From the NCBI RefSeq assembly GCF_016889705.1, contig NZ_CP069526.1, positions 682,001 through 746,000 on the forward strand: a stretch of DNA of 64,000 nt, in the 5' to 3' direction. The notes under the pieces were generated by a model that did no database searches, was not told the origin of the DNA, and worked only from the letters and a program-made list of their open reading frames with translations. The stretch is from Amycolatopsis sp. FDAARGOS 1241 (GTDB taxonomy: Bacteria > Actinomycetota > Actinomycetes > Mycobacteriales > Pseudonocardiaceae). Both the position numbers and the translations under genes were made by a program. Positions 34,724-43,703 of the stretch are shown one piece after another. Positions within the stretch are counted from its first letter, which is position 1. Each line of letters begins with the position of its first letter.

Positions 34724-35655
34724 GCACCCCGGTGGCGATCATCGGGTCGGGCAACATCGGCACCGATCTGATGTTCAAGGTCAAACGGCTCTCGAGCGAG
34801 CTCGAAGTCGTCGCCATGGTCGGCATCGACCCGGCCTCCGACGGGCTCGCGCGGGCGCGCCGGCTCGGGGTCGCGACGTCGCACGAAGGCGTCGGCGGGC
34901 TCGTCGGGCTGCCCGGGTTCGCGGACATCCGCCTGGTTTTCGACGCGACGTCGGCCGGCGCGCACCGCCACAACAACGAAGTCCTGAGCGCCTGCGGCAA
35001 GCAGCTCGTGGACCTCACGCCGGCGGCGATCGGGCCGTACGTGGTGCCGACCGTGAACCTCGAAGAGCACCTCGGCGCGCCGAACGTCAACATGGTCACC
35101 TGCGGCGGTCAGGCCACCACGCCGATCGTCGCCGCGGTGTCTTCGGTGACCCCGGTGGCCTACGCGGAGATCGTCGCGACGATCTCGGCGCGCTCGGCCG
35201 GCCCGGGCACCCGGGCGAACATCGACGAGTTCACCGAGACCACCGCGCGGGCGCTCGAGACGGTCGGCGGCGCCGGGCGCGGCAAGGCGATCATCGTGCT
35301 CAACCCCGCCGACCCGCCGATCACCATGCGCGACACGGTGTTCTGCTTGGTGGAGGAGTCCGAAGTGGACGAATCCGCCGTGAGCGCGTCGGTCGAAGAG
35401 ATGGTCGCGCGGGTCCAGGACTACGTGCCGGGCTACCGGCTCAAGCAGCGCGTGCAGTTCGACCGCGTCGACGAGCCGTTCCTGCCTTCGCTCGGGCGCG
35501 CGTTCCGCGGCGTGAAGATCGGGGTGTTCCTGGAGGTCTCCGGCGCCGGTCACTACCTCCCGGAATACGCCGGGAACCTCGACATCATGACCTCCGCCGC
35601 GCTGCGGACCGCCGAACGCCTCGTGCGCGTGCCGACCGAAGGAGCCGTGCGATGA
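34720..35655 (+). CDS. Acetaldehyde dehydrogenase (acylating)
   Basis: This 311-residue enzyme turns acetaldehyde, NAD+ and CoA into acetyl-CoA and normally forms a complex with the aldolase encoded next. The N-terminal Rossmann motif is [12 protein letters not shown] (residues 6-17), the catalytic Cys is in [12 protein letters not shown], and the C-terminal [22 protein letters not shown] segment is diagnostic of the DmpF/MhpF family. The ATG at 34720 overlaps the hydratase stop, and its TGA overlaps the aldolase ATG. Such fixed gene order reflects substrate channelling between the two enzymes. Confidence 0.96.
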   Translation: MSTPVAIIGSGNIGTDLMFKVKRLSSELEVVAMVGIDPASDGLARARRLGVATSHEGVGGLVGLPGFADIRLVFDATSAGAHRHNNEVLSACGKQLVDLTPAAIGPYVVPTVNLEEHLGAPNVNMVTCGGQATTPIVAAVSSVTPVAYAEIVATISARSAGPGTRANIDEFTETTARALETVGGAGRGKAIIVLNPADPPITMRDTVFCLVEESEVDESAVSASVEEMVARVQDYVPGYRLKQRVQFDRVDEPFLPSLGRAFRGVKIGVFLEVSGAGHYLPEYAGNLDIMTSAALRTAERLVRVPTEGAVR

Positions 35656-36677
35656 CCGGCAAGCTCTACGTCCAGGACGTGACCCTGCGGGACGGCATGC
35701 ACGCCATCGGCCACCGCTACTCCGTCGACCAGGTCGCCACGATCGCGGCCGCGCTCGACAAGGCAGGCGTCGCCGCCATCGAGGTCGCCCACGGCGACGG
35801 GCTGGCCGGCTCCAGCGTGAACTACGGCCACGGCGCCGCCACCGATGCCGCGTGGATCGCCGCGGCGGCCGAGGTGGTCCAGCGCGCCAAGCTGACCACG
35901 CTGCTGTTGCCGGGTGTGGGCACGATCGACGACCTGCGGGCCGCGCGGGATCTCGGTGTCTCGAGTGTGCGGATCGCGACGCATTGCACCGAGGCGGACA
36001 TCGCGATCCAGCACATCGGCTGGGCGCGCGAGAACGGCATGGACGTGGCCGGGTTCTTGATGCTGAGTCACCTGAATTCGCCCGCAGGCCTGGCGGCGCA
36101 GGCGAAGATCATGGAACAGGCGGGCGCGCACTGCGTGTACGTCACTGATTCGGGTGGCCGTCTGACGATGCGCGAGGTCGCCGCCCGGATCGATGCCTAC
36201 CGCGAGGTCCTCGCCCCCGGCACGCAGATCGGCATCCACGCGCACGAGAACCTCTCGTTGTCCGTGGCCAACAGTGTCACCGCCGTCGAGCACGGCGCGT
36301 ACCGGGTCGACGCGTCGCTCGCCGGGCAGGGTGCGGGTGCGGGGAACACGCCGATCGAGGCGTTCATCGCCGTCGCCGATCTGCTCGCGTGGGACCACGG
36401 CTGCGACCTGTTCGCGTTGCAGGACGCGGCCGAAGACCTCGTCCGTCCACTTCAGACCCGACCGGTGCGCGTGGACCGAGAAACGCTGACCCTCGGCTAC
36501 GCCGGGGTCTACTCCAGCTTCCTGCTGCACGCCGAACGCGCCGCGGCCCGCTACGGGCTCGACGTGCGGGCGATCCTGCTGGAAGCCGGGCTGCGCGGGC
36601 TCGTCGGCGGCCAGGAGGACATGCTCGTCGACGTCGCGCTCGACCTGGTGGCGGCTCGCGAGGCGGCGCCGGCATGA
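35652..36677 (+). CDS. 4-Hydroxy-2-oxovalerate aldolase
   Basis: The 341-residue aldolase of the HMGL-like TIM-barrel family splits 4-hydroxy-2-oxovalerate into pyruvate and acetaldehyde. The [13 protein letters not shown] motif carries the metal-binding Asp and catalytic Arg/His. [16 protein letters not shown] provides the two metal-binding His, and [14 protein letters not shown] is conserved. The C-terminal helical domain that contacts the acylating dehydrogenase is present. The gene is coupled on both sides by ATGA overlaps. Confidence 0.96.
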   Translation: MTGKLYVQDVTLRDGMHAIGHRYSVDQVATIAAALDKAGVAAIEVAHGDGLAGSSVNYGHGAATDAAWIAAAAEVVQRAKLTTLLLPGVGTIDDLRAARDLGVSSVRIATHCTEADIAIQHIGWARENGMDVAGFLMLSHLNSPAGLAAQAKIMEQAGAHCVYVTDSGGRLTMREVAARIDAYREVLAPGTQIGIHAHENLSLSVANSVTAVEHGAYRVDASLAGQGAGAGNTPIEAFIAVADLLAWDHGCDLFALQDAAEDLVRPLQTRPVRVDRETLTLGYAGVYSSFLLHAERAAARYGLDVRAILLEAGLRGLVGGQEDMLVDVALDLVAAREAAPA

Positions 36678-37432
36678 TCGAGGACTTCGCCACGCGGCTC
36701 GACGAAGCCGCCACCACCCGCACGCCGTGCGCTCAGCTGTCGGCCGGCCACGACCTGTCGCTCGACGACGCCTACGCGGTGCAGCGTGAACTCGCCGGCC
36801 GCCGGCTGGCCCGCGGCGAACGCGAGTACGGCGTGAAGCTGGGGTTCACCAGCAAGACCAAGGCCGCGCAGATGGGCGTCTCCGACGTGATCATCGGCAG
36901 GCTCACCTCCGGCATGGTGCTCGCAGACGGCGACGAGCTGGACCTCGGTGGGTTCCTCCACCCGCGGTGTGAGCCCGAGGTCGCGTTCCGGCTGGGCGAG
37001 GACACCGGCCACGGACCGGTGGTCGAGGCCGTCGCACCCGCGGTCGAGGTGATCGACTCGCGCTACCGCGACTTCAAGTTCTCCCTCGCCGACGTCGTCG
37101 CCGACAACACCTCGGCCGCTGCCGTGGTGCTCGGGCCGTGGCGGTCACCCGCCGCTGGGCTCGACAACCGCGGCGTGCTGCTCGAGGTGGACGGTCGCCT
37201 CGCCTGCGCGGGCTCCACCGCGGCGATCCTCGGCGATCCGCTGCGCGCGATCCCCGCTGCCGTCCGCCTGGCTCGGCGGTACGGGATCCCGCTGCCCGCG
37301 GGGACCGTACTGCTGGCCGGCGCCGCGACCCCCGCCGTCGCACTGCGGGCCGGCACGCACGTGAGCGCCACCGTGTCCGGCCTCGGCCGGGCGCGTTTCT
37401 CGGTGACACCCGGCCAAGGAGGACAGCGATGA
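36674..37432 (+). CDS. 4-Oxalocrotonate (2-oxohex-3-enedioate) decarboxylase
   Basis: A 252-residue paralogue of the hydratase. [16 protein letters not shown], the [10 protein letters not shown] metal motif and [24 protein letters not shown] follow the pattern of DmpH/XylI-type decarboxylases, which have the R-Y-x-x-F variant rather than the hydratase's R-V-x-x-W. It would convert 2-oxohex-3-enedioate, formed by deamination of 2-aminomuconate, into 2-oxopent-4-enoate. In other meta operons the decarboxylase and hydratase form a complex. The ATG overlaps the aldolase stop and the TGA overlaps the RidA-type ATG. Confidence 0.88.
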   Translation: MIEDFATRLDEAATTRTPCAQLSAGHDLSLDDAYAVQRELAGRRLARGEREYGVKLGFTSKTKAAQMGVSDVIIGRLTSGMVLADGDELDLGGFLHPRCEPEVAFRLGEDTGHGPVVEAVAPAVEVIDSRYRDFKFSLADVVADNTSAAAVVLGPWRSPAAGLDNRGVLLEVDGRLACAGSTAAILGDPLRAIPAAVRLARRYGIPLPAGTVLLAGAATPAVALRAGTHVSATVSGLGRARFSVTPGQGGQR

Positions 37433-37851
37433 GCCGAGCCAAGACCGTCGAAGGGAAAGCGACGCCGCGCGGCCGTTTCCCGCACGTGAAGCGCGCCGGG
37501 GACTTCGTGTTCGTCTCCGGCACCAGCAGCCGCCGGCCCGACAACACGTTCGCCGGCGCCGAGGCCGACGAGTTCGGCACGACGACACTGGACATCCGCG
37601 CGCAGACCGCCGCCGTGCTCGAGAACATCACCGACATCCTCGCCGCAGTCGGCGCGAGCCTCGCCGACGTTGTGCAGGTCACCAGCTACCTCGTGAACAT
37701 GAACGACTTCGGCGGCTACAACGAGGTCTACGGCCGCTATTTCGACGAAACCGGCCCGGCGCGCACGACCGTCGCCGTGCACCAGCTGCCGCACCCGCAC
37801 CTGCTCATCGAGATCCAGGCCGTCGCCTACGCGCCGAGTGAAGGGAACTGA
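37429..37851 (+). CDS. 2-Aminomuconate deaminase (RidA family)
   Basis: This 140-residue RidA/YjgF-like protein has [27 protein letters not shown] at the N-terminus and the family Arg/Glu end motif near [23 protein letters not shown], where Arg binds the carboxylate. AmnD/NbaF enzymes of this family hydrolyse 2-aminomuconate to 4-oxalocrotonate and ammonia. The gene context, between decarboxylase and 3HAO genes, fixes the role better than the fold does. It is coupled to the decarboxylase by ATGA and separated from 3HAO by five bases. Confidence 0.9.
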   Translation: MSRAKTVEGKATPRGRFPHVKRAGDFVFVSGTSSRRPDNTFAGAEADEFGTTTLDIRAQTAAVLENITDILAAVGASLADVVQVTSYLVNMNDFGGYNEVYGRYFDETGPARTTVAVHQLPHPHLLIEIQAVAYAPSEGN

Positions 37852-37856
37852 TCACC

Positions 37857-38387
37857 GTGACCGACATCAACCCCGTCTTCTCGTTCTCGAAGTGGGTCGA
37901 ACAACACGAGCACCTGCTCAAGCCGCCGGTGAACAACAAGCAGATGTGGGAGCGCACGGGCGATTTCATCGTCCAGGTCGTCGGCGGGCCCAACCAGCGC
38001 ACCGATTTCCACGTGGATCCCTACGAGGAGTGGTTCTACCAGGTCAAGGGCAACATGCACGTCAACGTCATGACCGACGAGGGGCAGCAGACCGTCCACC
38101 TCCGCGAGGGCGACATGTGGCTGCTGCCGGGCAACGTGCCGCATTCGCCGCAGCGACCCGAGGCCGGCTCGATCGGCATCGTGATCGAGCGCATCCGCGA
38201 AGAGGGCACGCGCGAGAAGTTCCAGTGGTACTGCCTCAACTGCGAGTCGCTGGTGCACGAGGTCGAACTGCAGGTGCGCGACATCGTGAGCGATCTGCCA
38301 CCGGTCTTCGAACAGTTCTACGCGGACGAGTCGGTGCGCAAGTGCGCGAACTGCGGCACGGTCCACCCGGGGAAGTCCGCCCGATGA
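37857..38387 (+). CDS. 3-Hydroxyanthranilate 3,4-dioxygenase
   Basis: The 176-residue cupin dioxygenase opens the ring of 3-hydroxyanthranilate to 2-amino-3-carboxymuconate 6-semialdehyde. RTDFHVDPYEEWFYQVKGNM holds the catalytic Fe ligands (His and Glu), and LLPGNVPHSPQRP supplies the third ligand and the substrate-binding Arg region. The C-terminal rubredoxin-like iron site, present in bacterial enzymes, is intact as YCLNC and KCANCG. Translation starts at GTG 37857. Its stop overlaps the ACMSD ATG, so the two successive steps are made together. Confidence 0.96.
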   Translation: MTDINPVFSFSKWVEQHEHLLKPPVNNKQMWERTGDFIVQVVGGPNQRTDFHVDPYEEWFYQVKGNMHVNVMTDEGQQTVHLREGDMWLLPGNVPHSPQRPEAGSIGIVIERIREEGTREKFQWYCLNCESLVHEVELQVRDIVSDLPPVFEQFYADESVRKCANCGTVHPGKSAR

Positions 38388-39382
38388 CCCCGATCATCGA
38401 CGTCCACACCCACTACGTCCCCCAAGGCTGGCCGCAGCTGTCCGGAGACGGCACGGCGCCGTGGCTGCGCGTGGAGAACGAGCGCGAGGCCACGATCATG
38501 GTCGGTTCGCGCGAGTTCCGCCGCATCCTCGCCAACTGCTGGGACGCGGACTTCCGGCTGCGCGAGATGGGCGAGGACGGGGTCGACGTGCAGGTCGTGT
38601 CGCCGACTCCGGTGTTCTTCTCCTACGACCGCACCCCCGCCGAGGGGGTGCGGATCGCGAAGGTCTTCAACGACCTGGCACTGGAGATCTGCGCACCGGC
38701 GGGCGGCCGGCTCGTGCCGTTCTGCCAGGTGCCGCTGCAGGACCCGGACCTGGCGTGCGAGGAGCTGGACCGCTGCCTGGCCGCGGGACACCGCGGGGTC
38801 GAGATCGGCAACCACGTGGGCGACCGCGACCTCGACGACGCCGGCATCGTCACGTTCCTGCAGCACTGCGCCGCGCGCGGGGTGCCGGTGTTCGTGCACC
38901 CGTGGGACATGCCGACCTCGCCGCGCCTGGACCGCTGGATGGCGCAGTGGCTCACCGGCATGCCCGCCGAAACGCACCTGTCCGTGCTGGCGCTGATCCT
39001 CGGCGGCGTGTTCGACCGGGTGCCGGAATCGCTCAAGATTTGCTTCGCACACGGCGGTGGCTCCTTCGCGTTCTGGCTCGGCCGCCTCGAAAACGCCTGG
39101 CACGAGCGGCACGACGTGATCGGCGGCTCGGCGAAACCGCCGTCGAGCTATGTCGGGCGCTTCGCCGTGGACACCGTGGTGTTCGAGCCGTCGGCCTTGC
39201 GGCTGCTCGTGGACGTGCTCGGGGTCGAGAACGTCCTGCTCGGCAGTGACTACCCGTACCCGCTCGGGGAACGGCCGGTCGGGCAGGTCGTGCACAAGGC
39301 GCAGTTCCTGAGCGACAGCGACCGCGCGCTGCTGCTCGGCGGCAACGCGGCGAAGTTCCTTTCGCTGGAGGACGTGGGATGA
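38384..39382 (+). CDS. 2-Amino-3-carboxymuconate-6-semialdehyde decarboxylase (ACMSD)
   Basis: The 332-residue amidohydrolase-superfamily enzyme removes CO2 from the unstable 3HAO product, preventing its cyclisation to quinolinate. Zn ligands are visible as DVHTHYVP (HxH), VHPWDM (His), FAHGGGSF (His) and LLGSDYPYP (Asp). NVLLGSDYP and AKFLSL end the barrel as in NbaD. Start and stop overlap the genes on either side by four bases. Its presence shows that the operon is catabolic and does not serve NAD synthesis. Confidence 0.96.
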   Translation: MTPIIDVHTHYVPQGWPQLSGDGTAPWLRVENEREATIMVGSREFRRILANCWDADFRLREMGEDGVDVQVVSPTPVFFSYDRTPAEGVRIAKVFNDLALEICAPAGGRLVPFCQVPLQDPDLACEELDRCLAAGHRGVEIGNHVGDRDLDDAGIVTFLQHCAARGVPVFVHPWDMPTSPRLDRWMAQWLTGMPAETHLSVLALILGGVFDRVPESLKICFAHGGGSFAFWLGRLENAWHERHDVIGGSAKPPSSYVGRFAVDTVVFEPSALRLLVDVLGVENVLLGSDYPYPLGERPVGQVVHKAQFLSDSDRALLLGGNAAKFLSLEDVG

Positions 39383-40179
39383 GCGCGTACAACTCCTACC
39401 TCAAGGCGGACGTGCTGCACTCGCTGCAGGAACCGGTCACCGACACCGAGGGCGAGCGGTCGTTCCTCGTGGTGTGCCAGGTGCAGGAGCTGTACTTCTG
39501 CCTGATCGCCACCGAGCTGCGCTTCGCCGCGCAGCACCTGCGGGCCGGGGAGACCCCGGGTGCCGCGGCGGCGCTGCGGCGGGCGGCGGACCACTTCGTC
39601 GGCCTCAACGCGTCGTGGAAGTCGCTGGAGTGGATGACGGTCGGCGACTTCCTGCCGATCAAGGCCGGGCTCGGGTCGACGCACGGCAAGTCGTCGTCGC
39701 TGCAGTCGTGGAAGTACCGGGAGCTGGTGTTCCTGCTCGGCATCCGGCCGCCCGAGCTCGCCGAGCCCGTGTCGTCGATGCCCGACGAACACTCCTCGCT
39801 GCTGACCACGCTGCGGGAACCGAGCGTCTACGACGAGATCCTGGCGTTGCTGGGCCGGCGTGGACTGTCCATCCCGGACTCCGTGCGCGACCGCGACCCG
39901 ACGGCGCAGCACGAACCGCACCCCGACGTGGCGCGCGCCTGGACGACCGTGTTCTACGGCGGTGATCCCGGGCTCGTCGACCTGCGGTTCTGCGGCGAAG
40001 CCCTGATGCACGTGGCGGAGGGTTACGCCGAGTACAAGCACCTGCACCTCGTCGCCACGCGCCGGTCCTTCGGCCACCGCCCGGGCTACTACGGCACGAG
40101 CGGGCTCGGCTGGCTCGCCGAAACCGTCACCGAGGTGCCGTTCCCGGAGCTGTGGTCGATGACGCCCGAACACCCCTGA
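39379..40179 (+). CDS. Divergent tryptophan-2,3-dioxygenase-fold heme protein
   Basis: A 266-residue member of the TDO superfamily, shorter than usual TDO (about 280-300). Family marks are YNSYLKADVLHSLQEP, LGSTHGKSSSLQSWKYRELVFLLG (the Arg that binds the substrate carboxylate in TDO), EYKHLHLVATRRSFGHRPG (proximal heme His region), GTSGLGWL and FPELW. Where TDO has HQ(T)xEL with the active-site His, this protein reads VCQVQELYF, so that His appears replaced. The kynurenine enzymes that would link tryptophan to 3-hydroxyanthranilate (formamidase, 3-monooxygenase, kynureninase) are not in this window. The substrate may not be tryptophan. Confidence 0.85.
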   Translation: MSAYNSYLKADVLHSLQEPVTDTEGERSFLVVCQVQELYFCLIATELRFAAQHLRAGETPGAAAALRRAADHFVGLNASWKSLEWMTVGDFLPIKAGLGSTHGKSSSLQSWKYRELVFLLGIRPPELAEPVSSMPDEHSSLLTTLREPSVYDEILALLGRRGLSIPDSVRDRDPTAQHEPHPDVARAWTTVFYGGDPGLVDLRFCGEALMHVAEGYAEYKHLHLVATRRSFGHRPGYYGTSGLGWLAETVTEVPFPELWSMTPEHP

Positions 40180-40193
40180 AGTGGAGAAAAGCC

Positions 40194-40778
40194 TTGTCGG
40201 ACCTGACGATCCTGGCGCTGTCCGGAAGCCTGCGCAAGGACTCCCTCAACACCCGGCTGCTCTCGTCGGTGGCGCGGATCGCGCCGCCCGAGCTGACCTT
40301 CGACGTGTTCGGTGAGCTGGCGGAGATCCCGCTGTTCAACGAGGACGCCGAGCACCCGTCCCCGCCCGCCGTCGCCGACCTGCGGCGCCGGATCCGCGCG
40401 GCCGACGGCGTGCTCATCGCCACCCCCGAGTACAACGCCGCCATGCCCGGCGTGCTGAAGAACGCGCTGGATTGGCTTTCTCGCCCCGCGGCCGAGGGGC
40501 CGGCGCTGACGCGCAAACCCGTCGCGATCATCGGCGCTTCGCAGGGCCCGCTGGGCACGATCCGCGCGCAGCTGAACCTGCGGCAGGTGCTGCACAAGAT
40601 GAACGCCACCGTGGTGGGCCAGCCCGAGTTCGTGCTCCCCCACGCGCACCAGGCCCTCGGTGAGGGTGAGCTGCCGGCGGGTTCCCCGTCGCTGCCGATT
40701 CTCACCGGCGTGCTGCAGGGCCTGGTCGAACTGATCGAACACGACCGCGCGGTCGCCTCGGTGCTCGCCGCGCGCTAG
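40194..40778 (+). CDS. NAD(P)H-dependent FMN reductase
   Basis: The 194-residue flavodoxin-fold protein shows GSLRKDSLNTRLL for FMN phosphate binding and TPEYNAAMPGVLKNALDWLSRP, the signature of the SsuE/chromate-reductase family. It starts at TTG 40194, eight bases after GGAG. Members reduce FMN, quinones or azo/nitro compounds. In this operon it may reduce the heme or flavin of a partner oxygenase or protect against quinones. It is the only enzyme of the operon not part of the known lower pathway besides the TDO-like protein. Confidence 0.9.
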   Translation: MSDLTILALSGSLRKDSLNTRLLSSVARIAPPELTFDVFGELAEIPLFNEDAEHPSPPAVADLRRRIRAADGVLIATPEYNAAMPGVLKNALDWLSRPAAEGPALTRKPVAIIGASQGPLGTIRAQLNLRQVLHKMNATVVGQPEFVLPHAHQALGEGELPAGSPSLPILTGVLQGLVELIEHDRAVASVLAAR

Positions 40779-40817
40779 CTCGCCCTTCCCTCCCCATCGA
40801 ACAACGGAGTTCGCCCC

Positions 40818-42119
40818 ATGAGTCAATTGTCCCCACCTGCCCGGCAGATGAGAAAGAACGTGCTCGTCAGCGTCGCGGGCTCGGCCATCGAGTGGTACGA
40901 CTTCTTCATCTACGCGTCGGCTTCGGCGCTCGTGCTGAACAAGCTCTTCTTCCCGTCCGTGAACTCCGTCGCAGGGACGCTGCTGGCGTTCAGCACGTTC
41001 GCGGTCGGCTTCCTGATCCGGCCCGTGGGGGCGGCCGTGTTCGGGCACTTCGGCGACAAGTTCGGCCGCAAACCGACGTTGGTCACCGCCATGATGATCA
41101 TGGGTGTGGCGACCACCGCGATCGGCCTGCTGCCGTCGTACGCCACGCTCGGCGTCGCCGCGCCGATCCTGCTCGTGGTGCTGCGACTGATCCAGGGCCT
41201 GGCGCTCGGCGGCCAGTGGGGTGGCGCGGTACTGCTCGTGACCGAGAGCGCGCCCGACGGAAAACGCGGGTTCTACGGCAGCTTCGCGCAGCTCGGCGTA
41301 CCGATCGCGCTGGTCTTCTCCAACGTGCTGTTCCTCGTGCTGTCCGCCGCGGTGTCGCCGGCTGCGTTCCTCTCGTGGGGCTGGCGGATCCCGTTCCTGT
41401 TCAGCATCGTGCTGATCGGCATCGGGCTCTACGCGCAGTCGCGGGCCTCGGAAACCCGCTCGGCCGCCCGGGCGCCGCGGCGGGCGCCGCTGCTGGAACT
41501 CCTGCGCTCGCACCCGAAGGAGATCCTGCTCTCCGCCGGCGCTACGGTGATCAACGGTGGCGCGTACTACCTGCTCACCGTGTACATCCTGGCCTACGCC
41601 ACGCAGGCGCTGCACGTGTCGCGCGGCGTAATCCTCACGGGCGTGCTGATCTCCGCCGTCGCGTCCGGGCTGGCGATCCCCGCGGCCGCCGCGTTGTCCG
41701 ACCGCATCGGGCGCCGGCGGGTGTTCCTCACGGGCGCGCTGCTGCTGGCGGTGTGGGGTTTCCCGATGTTCTGGCTCGTCAACACGGGTTCCGCCGTGCT
41801 GATCGCGGCGGCGCTGGTGGTCGCGCAGATCATCTTCAGCCTCACCTACGGCCCGTGCCCGGCGCTGTTCTCCGAGATGTTCGGCGCGGACGTCCGCTAC
41901 TCCGGGGTGTCCGTGGGATACCAGATCGGCGCGGTCGCCGGAGGTGCGCTGGCGCCGATCATCGCGACGTCGCTGTATGCGTCTTTCCACACGGCCAACG
42001 CGATCGCGCTGTACCTCGCGCTGATGGCCGCGGTGTCGTTCGGTTCGGTGTTCCTGGTGACGGAGTCAGTCCGGCGCAAGAGGACGGTCGCGGAACCCGT
42101 GCCGGTCGAGGTCGACTGA
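40818..42119 (+). CDS. MFS transporter, metabolite:H+ symporter (MHS) type
   Basis: A 433-residue transporter of about 12 membrane segments. AIEWYDFFIYASASALV in TM1 and FGDKFGRKPTL in the loop after TM2 are typical of the MHS/ShiA/ProP-like family, which takes up organic acids such as shikimate, ketoglutarate or aromatic acids. It ends the operon 39 bp after the FMN reductase with its own GGAGTTCG ribosome-binding site. A strong hairpin follows directly at its stop. It probably imports the operon's substrate. Confidence 0.9.
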   Translation: MSQLSPPARQMRKNVLVSVAGSAIEWYDFFIYASASALVLNKLFFPSVNSVAGTLLAFSTFAVGFLIRPVGAAVFGHFGDKFGRKPTLVTAMMIMGVATTAIGLLPSYATLGVAAPILLVVLRLIQGLALGGQWGGAVLLVTESAPDGKRGFYGSFAQLGVPIALVFSNVLFLVLSAAVSPAAFLSWGWRIPFLFSIVLIGIGLYAQSRASETRSAARAPRRAPLLELLRSHPKEILLSAGATVINGGAYYLLTVYILAYATQALHVSRGVILTGVLISAVASGLAIPAAAALSDRIGRRRVFLTGALLLAVWGFPMFWLVNTGSAVLIAAALVVAQIIFSLTYGPCPALFSEMFGADVRYSGVSVGYQIGAVAGGALAPIIATSLYASFHTANAIALYLALMAAVSFGSVFLVTESVRRKRTVAEPVPVEVD

Positions 42120-42163
42120 TGGTTCCGGCGGGCGGCGCGTCGCCCGCCGCCCGCCGGAACCAT
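42119..42163. terminator. Strong bidirectional hairpin terminator
   Basis: An 18-bp perfect stem (42119-42136 with 42146-42163) with a nine-base loop starts at the last base of the transporter stop. It separates the plus-strand operon from the convergent minus-strand operon that ends at 42178. Confidence 0.85.
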
Positions 42164-42177
42164 CGCGTCGAGTCGCG

Positions 42178-43302
42178 TCAGGACAGCAGGACGAGAGCGC
42201 TGCCTTCCGCCGTCTTTTCCCCGAGCTGGTTGCAGGCCGACAACGCGATCAGCACCTCGCCGTTCTCGCGCACCTCGGTCACCGTCCCGCCACACCACAC
42301 GGTGTCGCCGAAGATGTCCGGGCGGCGCAAGCGAACGGTCAGCGCGCGCAGTGTCCCCGCGTCACCCATCCAGTTCAGCACCGGGTGCGCCATCCAGCCG
42401 CACTTCTGGGGGCCGTTGTTGTACGCGCCCGGCATGCCGATCTCCTTGGCCACCTCGGGATCCTGGTGACCGAGGCTCGGCAGCACCCGCTCGCTGAAGT
42501 ACGTGGGGTCGTAGTTGTTCGGCAGCCGTTCCGGCGACTCGACGGCCCACGTGCGGTACAGCCACGAGATCTCACCCGCCTTGTAGCCGGGGGAGCCGAT
42601 GCAGCCCGCGTAGTACGCCGTCATCGTGATCTGGTCGATCGGGCCCTTCACGACTTCGGGGATCACGTCGCCGGCGCGCACGTCGGCCGGGTCGCGCGGC
42701 GTGGCGCCCCGGCGTGCTTCGGTCGTCGCCCAGCGGCGGATCTCCTCCAGCTCGTCGTCGCGGTAGGTGTGGCGCTCGCGGGCCTGGTACGACAGGCCGC
42801 CCGACGCGGCGGCGCGCGGCACGCGGAACGTGCCGGCCAGCGCTTCGGCCACCAGCGCGCCGTCACGCTCGCGCCGGTACTCCGTGTGCACGCGCTGGAT
42901 CGCGAACCGGTCGGCGTGGCGGCCACTGTGGACGGTCACCTTGCCCAGCCGCGCCTTAGGCACGATCCGGTCACCGCGGTGGATCGTCTCGTGGAACACC
43001 CACTCCGTGCCCGAGTAGATCGGCTGCACGCCGGCGAAACCGAGGCCGACCGCGCCGTCGTAGCTGGAATACAGGAACGTCGGCGGGGCGATCACGCCGC
43101 CGTACGGGCTCGCCGCCGCGTACTCCTCGTCGTGGTAGAGCGGGTTGTAGTCGCCGAGGCCCCACGCGTAGTGGCGGATCGTGTCGAGAGTCGCCTCGTT
43201 GTTCCACGGTTCCACGCGGATTTCCTGGCCTTCGAGCGCTGCCGCCTCCGACAGCATCTCGTCGGTGATCTCCGTGCTGAACTCAAGACGCGTGGTGGCC
43301 AT
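42178..43302 (-). CDS. MaoC/FAS1-like dehydratase, double hotdog
   Basis: The 374-residue protein consists of two hotdog-like halves. The first, with WGLGDYNPLYHDEEYAAASPYGGVIAPPTFLYS (residues about 48-80), carries the hydratase-2-like Asp/His motif. The second, with QITMTAYYAGC and MPGAYNNGPQKCGWMAHPVLNWMGD, is shaped like a second MaoC domain. Family members hydrate or dehydrate acyl-CoAs. It overlaps the upstream AhpD-like gene by 20 bases and sits downstream of an acyl-CoA ligase, so it probably acts on a CoA-bound ring-cleavage product. The exact substrate is unknown. Confidence 0.85.
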   Translation of the reverse strand: MATTRLEFSTEITDEMLSEAAALEGQEIRVEPWNNEATLDTIRHYAWGLGDYNPLYHDEEYAAASPYGGVIAPPTFLYSSYDGAVGLGFAGVQPIYSGTEWVFHETIHRGDRIVPKARLGKVTVHSGRHADRFAIQRVHTEYRRERDGALVAEALAGTFRVPRAAASGGLSYQARERHTYRDDELEEIRRWATTEARRGATPRDPADVRAGDVIPEVVKGPIDQITMTAYYAGCIGSPGYKAGEISWLYRTWAVESPERLPNNYDPTYFSERVLPSLGHQDPEVAKEIGMPGAYNNGPQKCGWMAHPVLNWMGDAGTLRALTVRLRRPDIFGDTVWCGGTVTEVRENGEVLIALSACNQLGEKTAEGSALVLLS

Positions 43303-43684
43303 TGGTGCTCGTCCCCTCTTCCTTGAAGTCGTTCTCCCAGGCCGCCCACAGCTTGTAGCCGACCTTGCCCCAGCCCGAAACGCCGAGCACGAGGAACGCG
43401 ATCTGCAGCGACTCGCGCAGCTGCTCGGCCGTGAGCCCGGCCCGCTTGGCGGCCCGCAGGTGGTTGATCGCGCCGCCGGCGTTGCTCACCGCGAGGTCGA
43501 ACATGACCAGCAGCAGCTCCTTCATCGCGAGCGGGAGCCCGTCGACGTGCTGGGTGTAGATGCGCTCGCGGATGTCCGTGTAGTCGTTGGCGAACCCCTC
43601 GTCCATCGCGAACATCGTGGAGATCGCGGGCGGGATGTTGCCCAGGGACTGCTGGTAGTGCTCGAGCCGGTTGCTCGTGGTCAT
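43283..43684 (-). CDS. Carboxymuconolactone decarboxylase-like (AhpD fold) protein lacking Cys
   Basis: This 133-residue helical protein resembles the CMD/AhpD family (NRLEHYQQSLGNIPPAI, LPLAMKELLLVMFDLAVSNAGGAINHLRAAKRAGLTAEQLRE). AhpD enzymes have an E-x-C-x-x-C-x-x-x-H centre, and this protein has no Cys there (SNAGGAINH), though the His is kept. It is thus closer to gamma-CMD-type decarboxylases or a non-redox homologue. ATG 43684 follows GGGAACGG. It overlaps the MaoC-like gene and follows the CoA ligase, so a decarboxylation in the same pathway is plausible. Confidence 0.8.
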   Translation of the reverse strand: MTTSNRLEHYQQSLGNIPPAISTMFAMDEGFANDYTDIRERIYTQHVDGLPLAMKELLLVMFDLAVSNAGGAINHLRAAKRAGLTAEQLRESLQIAFLVLGVSGWGKVGYKLWAAWENDFKEEGTSTNGHHAS

Positions 43685-43703
43685 GCCGTTCCCTTCCGTT
43701 GTG

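Noticed and set aside
40089..41990. A 633-codon open frame opposite the FMN reductase and MHS transporter genes
   Set aside because: It spans two well-supported genes on the other strand and has an Arg/Asp/His-rich composition without any domain.
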